50,582 nucleotides of DNA, taken from positions 1 through 50,582 of IMG/VR virus record IMGVR_UViG_3300027734_000105; one strand, written 5' to 3'. The DNA comes from a virus. Below the pieces are notes generated by a model. That model was not told the origin of the DNA. It searched no databases and worked only from the letters and a program-made list of their open reading frames with translations. Position numbers and translations under genes: made by a program. Below are positions 9,541-20,061 of this stretch, piece after piece; positions within the stretch are counted from its first letter, which is position 1, and each line of letters opens with the position of its first letter.

Positions 9541-12500
9541 ATGGTTTGGACTCCTCCTGCCGATGCTGTGTTGACACAGCCAAGCCCTGCAAAAACGTGG
9601 ACTCCACCGGCTGATGCTGTACTAACACAGCCAAGCACTACAAAAGCGTGGACACCTCCCGCTGATTCTATTGAAACGTCGCTTAGCCCTGCTGCGCCTG
9701 AGAGGGAGTCATTCCCGCTTTTGCGTGAAATTGCTGACGTACCGTTGAAGGTAGGTGCTGGTGCAATCACTGGAATACGGATGGTTGCCGATGCCTTCGG
9801 TGCAGATAGCGATGTATCAAAAAATCTTAGGGGTGTAGAGGACTACATCGCGGCGCTGTACAGCGCGCAGTCCAAGCAGGACAGTCAAGAGATAGCACGC
9901 ATCATGAAAGATGCAGAGGACAAGGGTGTCCTGTCGCAGGTGGTAGCCGCAGGTAAGGCTTTTAGCGTTGCTCCTGTAGACTTACTTTCTAACGCTCTTG
10001 GTACAGCCGCTCCCGCCATTGCTGCCGCAGTAGGCACTACTCTTACTGGTGGGGTTCCGCTCGTAGCTACCGCAGCAACGCTTGGTACTGGTGCAGTGAT
10101 GGGTGCGGGCACGATCAAGGGCTCTATCTACGAAGCCACTAAGGAAGTGCTTAGTGAAAAAACTAAGATGTCACCCGAGCAGATTGAGAAGGCTGCTGTT
10201 GAAGCTCAGAACTATGGTGGCAAGAACCTAGACCAGATTTTGATAGGCGCGGGAATCGGGGCTTTTGCGGCATCAAGTGGTGCGGAGCTTGCTATAGCTC
10301 GTCAAGTGGCTAAAGGGATTGCTACTACCGCAGCCCAGAAAGAAGCAGTCAAACTAGCCACTAAAGATGCTGCTGCAAAGGCTGTTGAGCGTGGCGTAGT
10401 AAAGCAGGCTGGAATTACTGGTGGCACAGAATTCGTAGGCGAAGGCTTCCAAGGCGGACAAGAGCAACTAGCTAAGAACCTTGCATTGCAACGGCAGGGC
10501 TTTGATGTGCCCACGATGCGTGGCGTTGCCGGACAAGGCGCTTTGGAGGGTCTGGCTGGCCTTGGTATGGGTGCTGTTTCTGGCGGGCGTGAAGCCTACA
10601 CTGCTAGGCGCGATGCTGCTGTACAGAACGTCATTGACCAGACTACAAAAGAACAGACGGACCTCAGAGACCGGTTTACAACTTCGAGCATGGACGTTAA
10701 GGAAGCTGACAGACTGCCCACTGAAGCCGAACTAGCCTCGCTCAACGCTGCTATTGCCGCCCCGCCCGGTTCGATCATTCCCCCGGCCCCTCCAAACCCG
10801 CTTGCAGAAAAACTCAAAGCCTATATAGACGCCATCCCCGAAGGCAAAGAAGCGGAGATGATCAAGCCGGAGGACACTCGGAAGCTAATAGCTCAGATGA
10901 AAGAGCTTGGCCTACCTGCGCCTAAAGCCGACAAGACTAAGGGCGAGAGCACTAGGGTGCTGGCTGTCCAAGCACTACGCCAGTATTTTGCCGCTGGTGG
11001 CGAACAACTCACAGACATCCCCGACATACAAGGAACTACCGATGGCACTCAAGCCGCTCAAACCCAGCAAACAACGGCGCAAGGACAACAAACAACCCCA
11101 GCCCCAGATGTAACGACCACTACCGTAACGCCTCCTCCTGCGCCCCCTGTAGATGTAACGCCCCCTACACCTCCGGCCCCTGTTGCTATCCCCATGAACA
11201 AGGCGTTTACCAACGTCTACACAAGCGCGCTTAACAAGCTTATTGCTAACCCCAACGACAAAAAAGCCCTAGACACGGTTAACTCGCTAGAGCGTAAGCA
11301 CAACATGCCGTTGACCGGCGCAACCCCTAAAGGCGGGGTGCTCAGTGCAGTAGATTCTTCGGCAGCGGCTAGGGCCCGAGCAGCAGATGCAAAAGCTCGC
11401 CTTGAAAAACTAGCTAAAGAAAACGTGACCCTAGCTGGGGATGTGAAATTTCAACCTTCTGGGTTCCCCGGCCCTGCATACAACCCCAAACCCCCTGCAC
11501 TTGGTACGCAATGGCAAACCGAGCCGGGCCCCTACGTGCGTCAACAAGCACCTGCAAAGCCTGCTGAGAAACCCAAGGCTGAGAAAGAAGAACCAAGCAC
11601 AGCTTATAAGTACGACCCTGACATAAGCCCTGAGCTCAACCAAGAGTTAGCTTATCAAATTGCTGCTGAAGAAGAGAGCCTGCAAGATGAACAACGACGG
11701 CTTGATTTTGAAGAGGTAGATGCAAAAGAAGCTGGTACTAGATTCAAGACTTCTAAAGAAGACATAGCTGCGTTTGAAAAAGTCAGAGCAGATCACAACG
11801 CTAAAGCTAAACAGCACAACAACCAACGCCTAGCAGCAATCAAAGCGTTAAAAGCTGCTAGTGATAAAGCCAATGAAGCGTTAAATGCGGAAGCAGAGTA
11901 CAAAAAATCTGCCGGTATTACCGAAGACGTTGAGCCTACAGAGTACGCTACTACTAGAGCGTTAAAAAAATTAAAAGGCAATAAGGCTAAGTTAACAGAA
12001 CTAGCAAATGTAGTAAGCAAAGCTATTGCTGAAGAAGAAAAAGCTAACGAATTGGTTAGGTCGTTTAGCCCTGAGCCAATACTTCTTATCCCGTCTTGGT
12101 CGGACATGGGCCCGCTCAAAGACATCTACTTCAAAGAGATTAGGTACGGGGATTACGTTCGTAAACAAGCGCAGCCAACAAGGGCTGACCTTGAAGCAGA
12201 GCGCGGCGCGCCGCCGCCAAGAGATGTGGCTATGTTTGAGCACCGCAAAGCGGCTCAGGCAGTGGTGCAGGCTTTGACTGACCGGTCATACAAGTGGCTA
12301 TCTGAGAGTGAAAAGCGTCTTGTCAATGTGTACAACGACTCCCGCCCCCATATGGGCAGGATATTTAGAAATCCGTTTCCCGCATGGCGTGATCTTTCTG
12401 ATGCGGCTAAGGAAGCATTTAAGAGTGGCTTGGTTAACAAAGAAGGCAAAACCAACTTCTCGGGGCTGCAGATAGACCGGGCGTTTACCAACTTGGCTGA

Positions 12501-15500
12501 GAATTTAGCTAAAGAGCCCTCTGACAAAATTGCAGCAGAAGAAGCCCAAATTAGACAGGGTAATGAAGAGCGTTTTTCAAAAGAAGGCAAAAAGTTTGAG
12601 ACCGCTCAAGAGCGGGTTCAGCGTGAGTCAGCAGAGCTAAAAGAACGCTTAAATAAAGGGTACGTACCCGAAGTTGATATATTTACGGGAGAGGTTACTA
12701 AGCCCCGGTTTGGAAGTGGCGCTAATGAAGTTAGGTCAGAAGGCCTTAACGACTACAAAAAACTGGAAGAGCTAATAGCTGATGGCAAGCTGCATGAGGC
12801 GTTGCTCCACATCAGCAACATGAAGTCCGTAAGCGCGTTCAACAAAATTATTGCCAACGCAGTGGCTTCTATGGTTAAGGAGATGAAGTCTCCTCCACTG
12901 CTTGTACTTACAAGAAAGCTATCTAACAACGACCTTGGGCAGTACGACCCTAGCCATGTATCTGGAGACAATGTACACATTGGCAAAATCTCCATTAGGT
13001 CTGCGTCACCTACTATTCTTTTGCACGAAGCTGTTCATGCAGTTACCGTGCAGGTGCTTTACAAGTACCTAAACAACCCTGAGTCGTTAACCTCCTCGCA
13101 ACGGGCAGCGGCTGAACAAATATTCAAAATCATGGCGGTTACCCGTGACCATGTCGATGAAGAAAACGTACCATTTGGTGAAAAATATCCTAATGCATAT
13201 GAGAGCGTATTTGAATTTCTTGCTTACTCAATAACTGACAGTGATTTTCAAAACGAACTGGTTGATATTAACTTACCAGCAGATAGCCGTCTTGGTTTTT
13301 TACTGTTCAATAAAATTGATGAACCCGAAACTGCAAATATAAGCAATATATCAAAAGCACCTATGTCTGCGTGGACGGCGCTCAAATTATCTGTTGCTGA
13401 GCTTATTGTCGTTGGGGTTCGGCTAGTTAAAACAAAAATTAACAAAACCAGACAAAAAGAATTAAAAAAAGAAGAGGAAGCTGGGTCAATTTCTGAAGAA
13501 GAAGCAGCGGTTAATAACTATAGGTATGTAAATAAAGAAGTATCGTTAGCTGACTTTTTGCGCTCAAAAAAGCGTGAAACCGAACAAGGTAAATACGTTC
13601 ATCAAAATTTCTTGATGGAGCTAGCCGCTGCTTTTGAAGATGTCATGGCTCCACAGACTAAAGCTATTCTGTTTGAGGCAGGAGATTTGTCGGCTAAGTC
13701 TAAGCCTGCACCTACGCCACGCACAGCCGAAGAACTTCGTAGTGGTGGTATCAATAACCCCAAGCTAAGAGAAGCTATGAAGGAGCAAGGGCTTCCTGAG
13801 GGTGGGCAAGATACCGGAGTGTTTAAGTCACTGCTTACGCAAAATGGATGGCGCAACATGGCGCGGCTGGTACAAGACCGGACGTACGAGGCTAGGAGCT
13901 ATTTCAGACGACAAGACTTGGGCGGTAAGGTCATTCGTGACATGACCAAGGCGTTCAACAACGTGACAGAACACCTCGACCTCTCTATGGGGGAGATGCG
14001 CAACTTCCTTGACCACCACCTGCGAGTGCCGCTTGAGGATTACAAAAAGGCGGTCAATGAGTACGTCAAGATAGCTGGCAAAGGATTTGATGAGGCACTT
14101 GTAGACCTGCAGTTGTTTGGCGAGATGCTGCACGAGCCTGAGCGCCGCTTGGCTAAATTTATTGTGTCTGTACCGCTCAGGACAATAAAAGACCTAATAC
14201 ATAACGGACAGCCTATTAGTGCCGCACAACGCCGCATTGACATCCTCGGAGACATGCGTACTGGTAAGCCGGGCATCATCCACAAGTTCAAACTGACAGA
14301 AGCCCAACGGACTGCGCTGTGGGCAGAACTAACGTACCTCTCTAAAAACTATGGTGACCCGTTTGGTGATAGCCCGCGCCTGTCAAAGGCCCAGATCGAT
14401 GCTGCAATAAAACGGCATCAAGAACAACTTAAAGCAAACCCCAGCTTAGCAACGTCTACAAAGAAAGACCCAAGGCTTGACATCGACAATAGCTTGTACA
14501 ACGCATTGGGTATAACGAACGATGAGGTTCAACTGCGCAAGACTCAGTTCAATGACAATGCCATAGTGTCTCCTGAGCGTAGGGCGGCGGCTATGAAAGT
14601 GTTTGAGACCATGCAGAGGATTAACAAGGCTACTGCTGACTTGAACAAAATTGGTAACTACTGGTCTACCCCCGTTGACAACCTTGTGGGGATGTACAAC
14701 TACCAACACTACATGCCGTTCAAGGGCAAGGCAAAACACTCTGAGGTTGACCACTCACTTGACCCTAACCGGATGGGCAACGGGGTAGACATGCAGGAGA
14801 TCGAGTACGAAGCCACAGGCCGTTTTAGTATTGCCGACAACCCTGTGCTGCAAGTATTGAACGATGCGTTCCGCAGCGCACGGCGTGCTGGTGTGCGTAA
14901 CTACACACAGTCAATCAAGAACGCTCTCTCCGCAGACCCCAAGTACAACCCTAACGGTACAGGAATCTTGCGCGGCGTTGTTCACAAGAACATCAAGTTT
15001 GAAGACCGTGGTGTGGCTAACCTGCAAGAGTTCAAAGGCGGTCAGTACATATTCCACTACAACGAAGACGGTTCTATTGACATCTTGAAAGTGACCGACC
15101 CCAAGCAGTTGCAAGCATTGCGCTACTCCTTCAAGGACAGCAACATCATGCTGCAAATGGCTAACAACGTCACTTCGTGGATTGGCTCGACGCACACTCG
15201 GTACAACCTCAACTTCGCACCGAAGAACTTCGTGGTCGATGCGCTGACCAACGCTTGGAATATTGGTGGGGGCAAGCTTGGCCCGTTGAAGTCCGCTACG
15301 TATCTCAAGGATGTTGCATACCAAGTGAGCAAGAACGGCCTTGGCAAGGCTCTTGAGGTAGCGATATTCCACGAGAAGGGTGACCCCGCAAGCCAGAAGC
15401 GATTGGCTGATATGGCGGATAAAGACCCGTTTGTGAAGGCCATGCTGGAGATGATTCAGTTTGGTGGCAAGACTACCTACGTGGAAAACTTCTCGCTCAA

Positions 15501-17022
15501 AGGCAACCTCGAAAAACTAAAGAGCTTTAAGCGCAACCGCATCTTGCGGACCAAAGACCAGATTGAGACGATGCTCGATAGCTGGAACGGCATGTTTGAA
15601 TTCACCAGCCGTACGGCTGCTTACATGCTTTACAAGGAGCGGTTCTACGCAGAGAACAAACTCACCATGTCAGACGTTAAGGCTCCGGGAGAAGCAATGT
15701 CTCCAGCAGAACGGGCGGCAAGCGTGCAGGCAGCGGCGGAGACTAAGAACCTAGCCAACTTTGAGAAGGCGGGCGAGAAGGCGCAACAGCTTGGTGCGTT
15801 GTATATGTTCATCAGGCCATCGGCTACCGGCGCGGTGCGGGCTATTGAGACCGTGGCCCCTGCTCTTACATCGGAAAAACAAGCTAGGGATAACATGCCC
15901 GCCAACATAGCTGGTGACAAGGCGGCAGCAGAGAAGTACATGGCTGAGTTCAAGGAGCTTCGCACCAATGCGCAGCTAATGACCGGCACGCTTCTTGGTA
16001 TTGGCTACACCCTGTGGTGGATGTCTTCACTGATGGCTCCCGATGATGAGTGGGACCGCAACTCCACTCAGTACGACAACATGCAGCAGTGGACTAAGTA
16101 CGCTCGGTTCCACATCCCCAACGGTGTGTCTGAAGCTATGGGCATGGGCAAGGACGTTGTGTTCCAGATGCCTTGGGGCTTCGGGCTTGGTGCGTTCCTA
16201 TCCATGGGGGCACAGATGGCGGGCATGATGCACGGGAACACCTCTCTCAAGGATGGCATGGGTAACATCGCGCTTGGTGCGCTGGCTGACTCGTTCTTGC
16301 CGTTGCCTGTGTCTCGCATCCCTATCACGGAGAAGCCCCTGCATTGGCTGGGCGATTCTCTGCTGCCTTCCGTCATGCGGCCCTACTTCGAGTACCTGTT
16401 CAATGTGAACGGTATTGGGCAGACTATCAACAGCGCATCGCAGCGGAAGTTCGGCGACGCCTTCACTGGTGGAGATAGGATTCCCGAGGCGTGGAAAGAC
16501 TTGTCAGCATGGGCGTACAACAGCACTGGTGGGGTACTGAACCTCAGCCCTAACACGATGTACTTCTTTGCCAACAGCTACGTAGATGGCTATGCGCGCT
16601 TAGGTGAGCTTGCGTATAGCTGGGTAGACATCGGCGCAGGCGATAAAAACTTCAACCCCAAGACAGACCTGCCATTACTTGGCTCGTTCTTCGGTGCTAA
16701 GTCCAACGTGGATGCGCGTGACTTCACAGCAGTTGAGGACAAGATAAAGAACCTAGATGAGCGGTCTAAAACGCTAAAGAAAACCTCAACTGAGGCCTAC
16801 TACAAGTTCATCTCAGACAACCCAACAGCGGAGCTTGCCGTGGGGGTTTACTACGCCCAGCTAGGTAGCTTGAACCGCATTAGGAAAGAGGCCAATGACA
16901 TCCGTGTCATGCCAATCTCCCTAAAGGACAGGCAAGATATGCTTCGGTTAAACATCCTGCGGCAGAACATGGTGAAGCGGCAGATGATTGAGGCATTCAA
17001 GGCCTATGGGGTTGAACCCTAG
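9541..17022 (+). CDS. Giant polyvalent ejection protein with HExxH metallopeptidase-like site
   Basis: A 2,493-aa protein, the largest in the window. It starts with three 17-residue repeats (WTPPAD...). Gly/Ala-rich hydrophobic stretches follow at about 141-195, 230-250 and 333-350, then a Pro/Gln/Thr linker (about 500-555) and a charged coiled-coil region. A zinc-peptidase-like HEAVH lies at 1162-1166, with candidate third ligand E1225 in the VFEFLAY stretch. The long C-terminus includes FIRPSATGAVRAIE and a hydrophobic segment GTLLGIGYTLWWMSSLM near 2150-2168. The C-terminus resembles large polyvalent protein domains of the LPD38 kind (recalled). Such proteins enter the cell with phage DNA. 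The start has no clear Shine-Dalgarno. The stop shares CTAG with the converging gene. Confidence 0.7.
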   Translation: MVWTPPADAVLTQPSPAKTWTPPADAVLTQPSTTKAWTPPADSIETSLSPAAPERESFPLLREIADVPLKVGAGAITGIRMVADAFGADSDVSKNLRGVEDYIAALYSAQSKQDSQEIARIMKDAEDKGVLSQVVAAGKAFSVAPVDLLSNALGTAAPAIAAAVGTTLTGGVPLVATAATLGTGAVMGAGTIKGSIYEATKEVLSEKTKMSPEQIEKAAVEAQNYGGKNLDQILIGAGIGAFAASSGAELAIARQVAKGIATTAAQKEAVKLATKDAAAKAVERGVVKQAGITGGTEFVGEGFQGGQEQLAKNLALQRQGFDVPTMRGVAGQGALEGLAGLGMGAVSGGREAYTARRDAAVQNVIDQTTKEQTDLRDRFTTSSMDVKEADRLPTEAELASLNAAIAAPPGSIIPPAPPNPLAEKLKAYIDAIPEGKEAEMIKPEDTRKLIAQMKELGLPAPKADKTKGESTRVLAVQALRQYFAAGGEQLTDIPDIQGTTDGTQAAQTQQTTAQGQQTTPAPDVTTTTVTPPPAPPVDVTPPTPPAPVAIPMNKAFTNVYTSALNKLIANPNDKKALDTVNSLERKHNMPLTGATPKGGVLSAVDSSAAARARAADAKARLEKLAKENVTLAGDVKFQPSGFPGPAYNPKPPALGTQWQTEPGPYVRQQAPAKPAEKPKAEKEEPSTAYKYDPDISPELNQELAYQIAAEEESLQDEQRRLDFEEVDAKEAGTRFKTSKEDIAAFEKVRADHNAKAKQHNNQRLAAIKALKAASDKANEALNAEAEYKKSAGITEDVEPTEYATTRALKKLKGNKAKLTELANVVSKAIAEEEKANELVRSFSPEPILLIPSWSDMGPLKDIYFKEIRYGDYVRKQAQPTRADLEAERGAPPPRDVAMFEHRKAAQAVVQALTDRSYKWLSESEKRLVNVYNDSRPHMGRIFRNPFPAWRDLSDAAKEAFKSGLVNKEGKTNFSGLQIDRAFTNLAENLAKEPSDKIAAEEAQIRQGNEERFSKEGKKFETAQERVQRESAELKERLNKGYVPEVDIFTGEVTKPRFGSGANEVRSEGLNDYKKLEELIADGKLHEALLHISNMKSVSAFNKIIANAVASMVKEMKSPPLLVLTRKLSNNDLGQYDPSHVSGDNVHIGKISIRSASPTILLHEAVHAVTVQVLYKYLNNPESLTSSQRAAAEQIFKIMAVTRDHVDEENVPFGEKYPNAYESVFEFLAYSITDSDFQNELVDINLPADSRLGFLLFNKIDEPETANISNISKAPMSAWTALKLSVAELIVVGVRLVKTKINKTRQKELKKEEEAGSISEEEAAVNNYRYVNKEVSLADFLRSKKRETEQGKYVHQNFLMELAAAFEDVMAPQTKAILFEAGDLSAKSKPAPTPRTAEELRSGGINNPKLREAMKEQGLPEGGQDTGVFKSLLTQNGWRNMARLVQDRTYEARSYFRRQDLGGKVIRDMTKAFNNVTEHLDLSMGEMRNFLDHHLRVPLEDYKKAVNEYVKIAGKGFDEALVDLQLFGEMLHEPERRLAKFIVSVPLRTIKDLIHNGQPISAAQRRIDILGDMRTGKPGIIHKFKLTEAQRTALWAELTYLSKNYGDPFGDSPRLSKAQIDAAIKRHQEQLKANPSLATSTKKDPRLDIDNSLYNALGITNDEVQLRKTQFNDNAIVSPERRAAAMKVFETMQRINKATADLNKIGNYWSTPVDNLVGMYNYQHYMPFKGKAKHSEVDHSLDPNRMGNGVDMQEIEYEATGRFSIADNPVLQVLNDAFRSARRAGVRNYTQSIKNALSADPKYNPNGTGILRGVVHKNIKFEDRGVANLQEFKGGQYIFHYNEDGSIDILKVTDPKQLQALRYSFKDSNIMLQMANNVTSWIGSTHTRYNLNFAPKNFVVDALTNAWNIGGGKLGPLKSATYLKDVAYQVSKNGLGKALEVAIFHEKGDPASQKRLADMADKDPFVKAMLEMIQFGGKTTYVENFSLKGNLEKLKSFKRNRILRTKDQIETMLDSWNGMFEFTSRTAAYMLYKERFYAENKLTMSDVKAPGEAMSPAERAASVQAAAETKNLANFEKAGEKAQQLGALYMFIRPSATGAVRAIETVAPALTSEKQARDNMPANIAGDKAAAEKYMAEFKELRTNAQLMTGTLLGIGYTLWWMSSLMAPDDEWDRNSTQYDNMQQWTKYARFHIPNGVSEAMGMGKDVVFQMPWGFGLGAFLSMGAQMAGMMHGNTSLKDGMGNIALGALADSFLPLPVSRIPITEKPLHWLGDSLLPSVMRPYFEYLFNVNGIGQTINSASQRKFGDAFTGGDRIPEAWKDLSAWAYNSTGGVLNLSPNTMYFFANSYVDGYARLGELAYSWVDIGAGDKNFNPKTDLPLLGSFFGAKSNVDARDFTAVEDKIKNLDERSKTLKKTSTEAYYKFISDNPTAELAVGVYYAQLGSLNRIRKEANDIRVMPISLKDRQDMLRLNILRQNMVKRQMIEAFKAYGVEP
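9547..9669 (+). repeat. Three tandem 51-bp coding repeats
   Basis: Two full repeats and one decayed repeat encode WTPPADAVLTQPS-type units at residues 3, 20 and 37 of the giant polyvalent protein. Codons differ between copies while the amino acids are kept, so the repeat appears selected at protein level. Confidence 0.85.
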
Positions 17023-17213
17023 CGGACACGCCAAGCGCGGACTCCCAAGTGCCCATCCTTGTGGGTCACAAAAGACTTGACCAGCATCCCAGCGCGCTTG
17101 GCCCCGCAGTCTAGGGCGTAGATCATCTCCGCAAATCGAAGGGTAGGGATAAAGAAGCTATCCCCGATCTCCATGCCGCTAAACGGGAACAGCCACTCAG
17201 GTTCCAGAATCAT
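17019..17213 (-). CDS. Small conserved phage protein, unknown function
   Basis: About 64 aa, with a GDSFFIP segment near the N-terminus and a KDGHLGVRAWRVR C-terminus. This pattern recurs in small phage proteins of unknown role. I chose the ATG at 17213 over an upstream TTG at 17216. The start lies inside the 3' end of the primase-helicase gene (overlap of about 17 bases), indicating coupling as the last gene of the leftward operon. Its stop and the stop of the giant virion gene on the other strand share the CTAG at 17019-17022. Composition suggests a soluble beta-rich protein; no catalytic motif was seen. Confidence 0.6.
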   Translation of the reverse strand: MILEPEWLFPFSGMEIGDSFFIPTLRFAEMIYALDCGAKRAGMLVKSFVTHKDGHLGVRAWRVR

Positions 17214-20043
17214 CAAAGATGTCCAGTTCGGTTTTGAACCAGTACAGGTACGCTGGGTCTACTTGGATAGCTGACTTCCAGCCAGTGGTTAACCGGCCCT
17301 TCTTGTCGTCTATCAGGATTTTCTTGCCCTTCATCTCAAACTCAAACTCGCGTGGGCTGATCTGCTTCTCAGCAAGGAACCTCTTGAACTCTGACTTTGA
17401 TACTTGCAGCAGATGCTCGTCGCTGCAAATCCTAGCCACGATCTGTCCACGGGGTTCCATCGTCACGTTGTTGTTCTTGATGACCAGTATGTTGCCCATG
17501 TTCCGGTTGATGAAGTCGCCCAGCAATGAAGAGTAGTCAGTACGGTTCACCTTGACCACGTTGTCCCTGATGTCGATCATGGCGCGGACAGTCTCGTGAT
17601 AGATGCGGTCAAGGTTGTAGGCGGTTATGTTGTGCTCGTTGGCAATTGATGCCCCGCCAAAGTTAGCGCCCACCAAGTTTTGATAGAACCGGTACTGGGT
17701 GTGGATTCCAAAGTCGCTCTTAAACTTCTCATTCCATTTGGCTATGTGGTCTAGCACGTAGTTGTCACCTAGGCGTATCACTTCCTTGATGAACATCGGC
17801 CCTGCATGACCGTAGTTGAAGTTGAAGGCATCAAAGATATATTCCCCTAATTGACCTTCACGTTCCAATAGCGAAGGTTTATGGATATGCAACTCAATCA
17901 GTCGTGCTGCCTCTCCATCGGGGTTAGCCTTGACGCTCTCCAACTTGCCGTAGATGGTGTGGTTGGTGGTGAACGTGGCAATCATGGATGCGGACATCTC
18001 GTATTCCCGCTCAGCGTTGACCGACCCCTGCATACGAATCTTGGCCTTGCCATGCGACACAGCGTGGATGAGCCGCCCCAAGTCTTCGGCCTTCTTATCG
18101 CCGATCTCATCAAGCCCAAACATCAAGCTGTGTAGTCCAAGGTATCGGCCTGTTAAGCCGTTCTCAGTAGCTGCCACAACGCTCAAGTTCTTCGGATTTC
18201 CAAACACGCTGAGACCCGCATACATAGCGCCGGTCTTGGCATTGCCTGACTTCCCAAAAAGACTCATAGCCACGCCCGAAGTGGACGTATAGCACATCAA
18301 TGGAGAGCCAAACCCGCTCATCGACGCAAAGGCATGCAACTCAAACTCAGGGTTGTTCAAGTAGTCCATCGACTCACGCCAACGTGCATACGTGCCATGT
18401 GGCACTAGGTGTTTTGCAAGGTTCTTAACGAACGGGGAGGACGGTGCGTCAATGGTCTCTCCGGTGATTGTGATTTCCTTCTTGCCTATAACGAAGCTGC
18501 GCTTAGGCCACCTAGCTTCGTCTACTCGTTCTTCTGTCCAACCCATCTGCATACGCATTTGGTCTGCCTTGTTCACTGTCTGCATATATTGAGCCCATTT
18601 CACTACGTAGTTCATTAGGTGTTCTGTGTTGTTGCTTGAAGCGAATACCCCGTTTGCTGCCATGAGCGCCTTGAATGCTTCCTTCGCGTACACCTGCTTC
18701 ATCGGTACAAGAAATTCCCGTACATCGTCTTTGGGTAAAACCAACTTCATCAGCAAGCATTCGCCATCGTGTGGGCTGAACATCCGCTGAATAGGGTACA
18801 GGTCATGGGGGAGGATGAGGATAGGGTCGTCTTGGTGCTTGATGCCTTTTTTATCTATCTTGGGTGCAGGGACGAAGTAGATGCCGCCGTTGACGCCCTG
18901 CACAAAGGGCATTAAGAATTCTGGAAATTCTGAAACCGTTTTGGTATTCGGTTCTTCCCGAACTGATTCCTCTTTATCAGCTTTTGCTGCGACCTTGAGT
19001 TCCCGTCCAAGGACGATGGGGCTAACAATCTTTCCCCGGTGTTGGCAGCTATCGCATCGCTCGGGGTAGTTTTCAATGAACCATGAGCAGGTGCGCGGAG
19101 CAGGAAAGCGACTTGCCTTGTCTTCTGTTTTATCATAGCTGTAGTCAGGGTGTTCGTTAGATATGTCATGGATTGCTGTGGCTGCGTCATCACAAAACTT
19201 GGCTATGGATAGCCCTGCAAACCACATCGGCTCCTCAAGCGTTGCGGCGTTCTCCAGCATGTACTTGACTTGGTTGCAGCCGCCTTCGTCATCAATGCTC
19301 TTCTGCGCTAACGCTGCGAACGTCTTGCCAAAGTTGTCCAGCTTGAGCATGGCCTTGGTGTCATCGTCCAGCCCCTTGGGAATCTCGGCAAGGATGTCTG
19401 CTACAGCTATGGGCAACGCCTCTTCAGCCTGCGCCCCTTCTGCTGCTGGGCCACCTAGGAACTCGCGGAACTCTTGCCAGCCATAGACATGAATCTCGTC
19501 GCTGATAACGGACGTAGGGCGCGGCGGGTCTGTCTTGAAGTTGCACGTGTCAGGTGAACGCATGATGCGTGAAGCATCGGCAGTCACCACGGGGTCGATA
19601 GTGATGTGGGACATGCACAACGCCTTGAACTTCTCAGCGTATGTCTTCCACTCTTCAGCGGGTATGTCTTCATCCATCAGCCAGTAAGCGTGTATGCCAC
19701 CGCCTGAGTCAATCACCACTGGGTCGGGTAGACCAGCAGCGCCTTGTAGCTTGAAGAGCGCAGTGTGCGCGTCAGCCTTGTCCTTGTAGTCCTTCTTTTC
19801 ACCAACGTCTAGGTCAATGAAGAATGACCGCACATACATGCAGTCAACCGCCTTACGGCTGTAGCCCTCAAAGGAGCCTAGTGCTACGAATACGTTCTGT
19901 GTCTTTTTTAGTCTCTCAATCGTGCTCAATACATCATCGAGTGTTTCTGCAAATCTGTTGCTGACCTTGCCGGTTTTGTCTATGCCACTGATACAGTAAA
20001 CACCCTGCGTGGGTAATGCTTTCTCGTAGAATTGTTTTAACAT
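17197..20043 (-). CDS. Primase-helicase (PrimPol-like AEP domain plus DUF927-like ATPase)
   Basis: A 948-aa replication enzyme. The N-terminal archaeo-eukaryotic-primase-like domain has the metal motif FFIDLD (D77, D79), the SGGGIHAYW motif (S113-W121, with H118) and a third acidic/basic motif around DASRIMRSPD (156-165). A Cys cluster (C319, C330, C333, with H335) may bind zinc. The C-terminal half carries Walker A GKSGNAKT (597-604) and Walker B LMFGLDEIGD (D645, E646), typical of DUF927/phage helicase-like ATPases. It should prime and unwind DNA for the phage polymerase, replacing a T7 gp4-type protein. It is preceded by a 129-base gap with a hairpin. The start context is weak, but no better start is evident. 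Confidence 0.85.
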   Translation of the reverse strand: MLKQFYEKALPTQGVYCISGIDKTGKVSNRFAETLDDVLSTIERLKKTQNVFVALGSFEGYSRKAVDCMYVRSFFIDLDVGEKKDYKDKADAHTALFKLQGAAGLPDPVVIDSGGGIHAYWLMDEDIPAEEWKTYAEKFKALCMSHITIDPVVTADASRIMRSPDTCNFKTDPPRPTSVISDEIHVYGWQEFREFLGGPAAEGAQAEEALPIAVADILAEIPKGLDDDTKAMLKLDNFGKTFAALAQKSIDDEGGCNQVKYMLENAATLEEPMWFAGLSIAKFCDDAATAIHDISNEHPDYSYDKTEDKASRFPAPRTCSWFIENYPERCDSCQHRGKIVSPIVLGRELKVAAKADKEESVREEPNTKTVSEFPEFLMPFVQGVNGGIYFVPAPKIDKKGIKHQDDPILILPHDLYPIQRMFSPHDGECLLMKLVLPKDDVREFLVPMKQVYAKEAFKALMAANGVFASSNNTEHLMNYVVKWAQYMQTVNKADQMRMQMGWTEERVDEARWPKRSFVIGKKEITITGETIDAPSSPFVKNLAKHLVPHGTYARWRESMDYLNNPEFELHAFASMSGFGSPLMCYTSTSGVAMSLFGKSGNAKTGAMYAGLSVFGNPKNLSVVAATENGLTGRYLGLHSLMFGLDEIGDKKAEDLGRLIHAVSHGKAKIRMQGSVNAEREYEMSASMIATFTTNHTIYGKLESVKANPDGEAARLIELHIHKPSLLEREGQLGEYIFDAFNFNYGHAGPMFIKEVIRLGDNYVLDHIAKWNEKFKSDFGIHTQYRFYQNLVGANFGGASIANEHNITAYNLDRIYHETVRAMIDIRDNVVKVNRTDYSSLLGDFINRNMGNILVIKNNNVTMEPRGQIVARICSDEHLLQVSKSEFKRFLAEKQISPREFEFEMKGKKILIDDKKGRLTTGWKSAIQVDPAYLYWFKTELDIFDDSGT

Positions 20044-20061
20044 GTCTCGCAGAGTTAAGAA

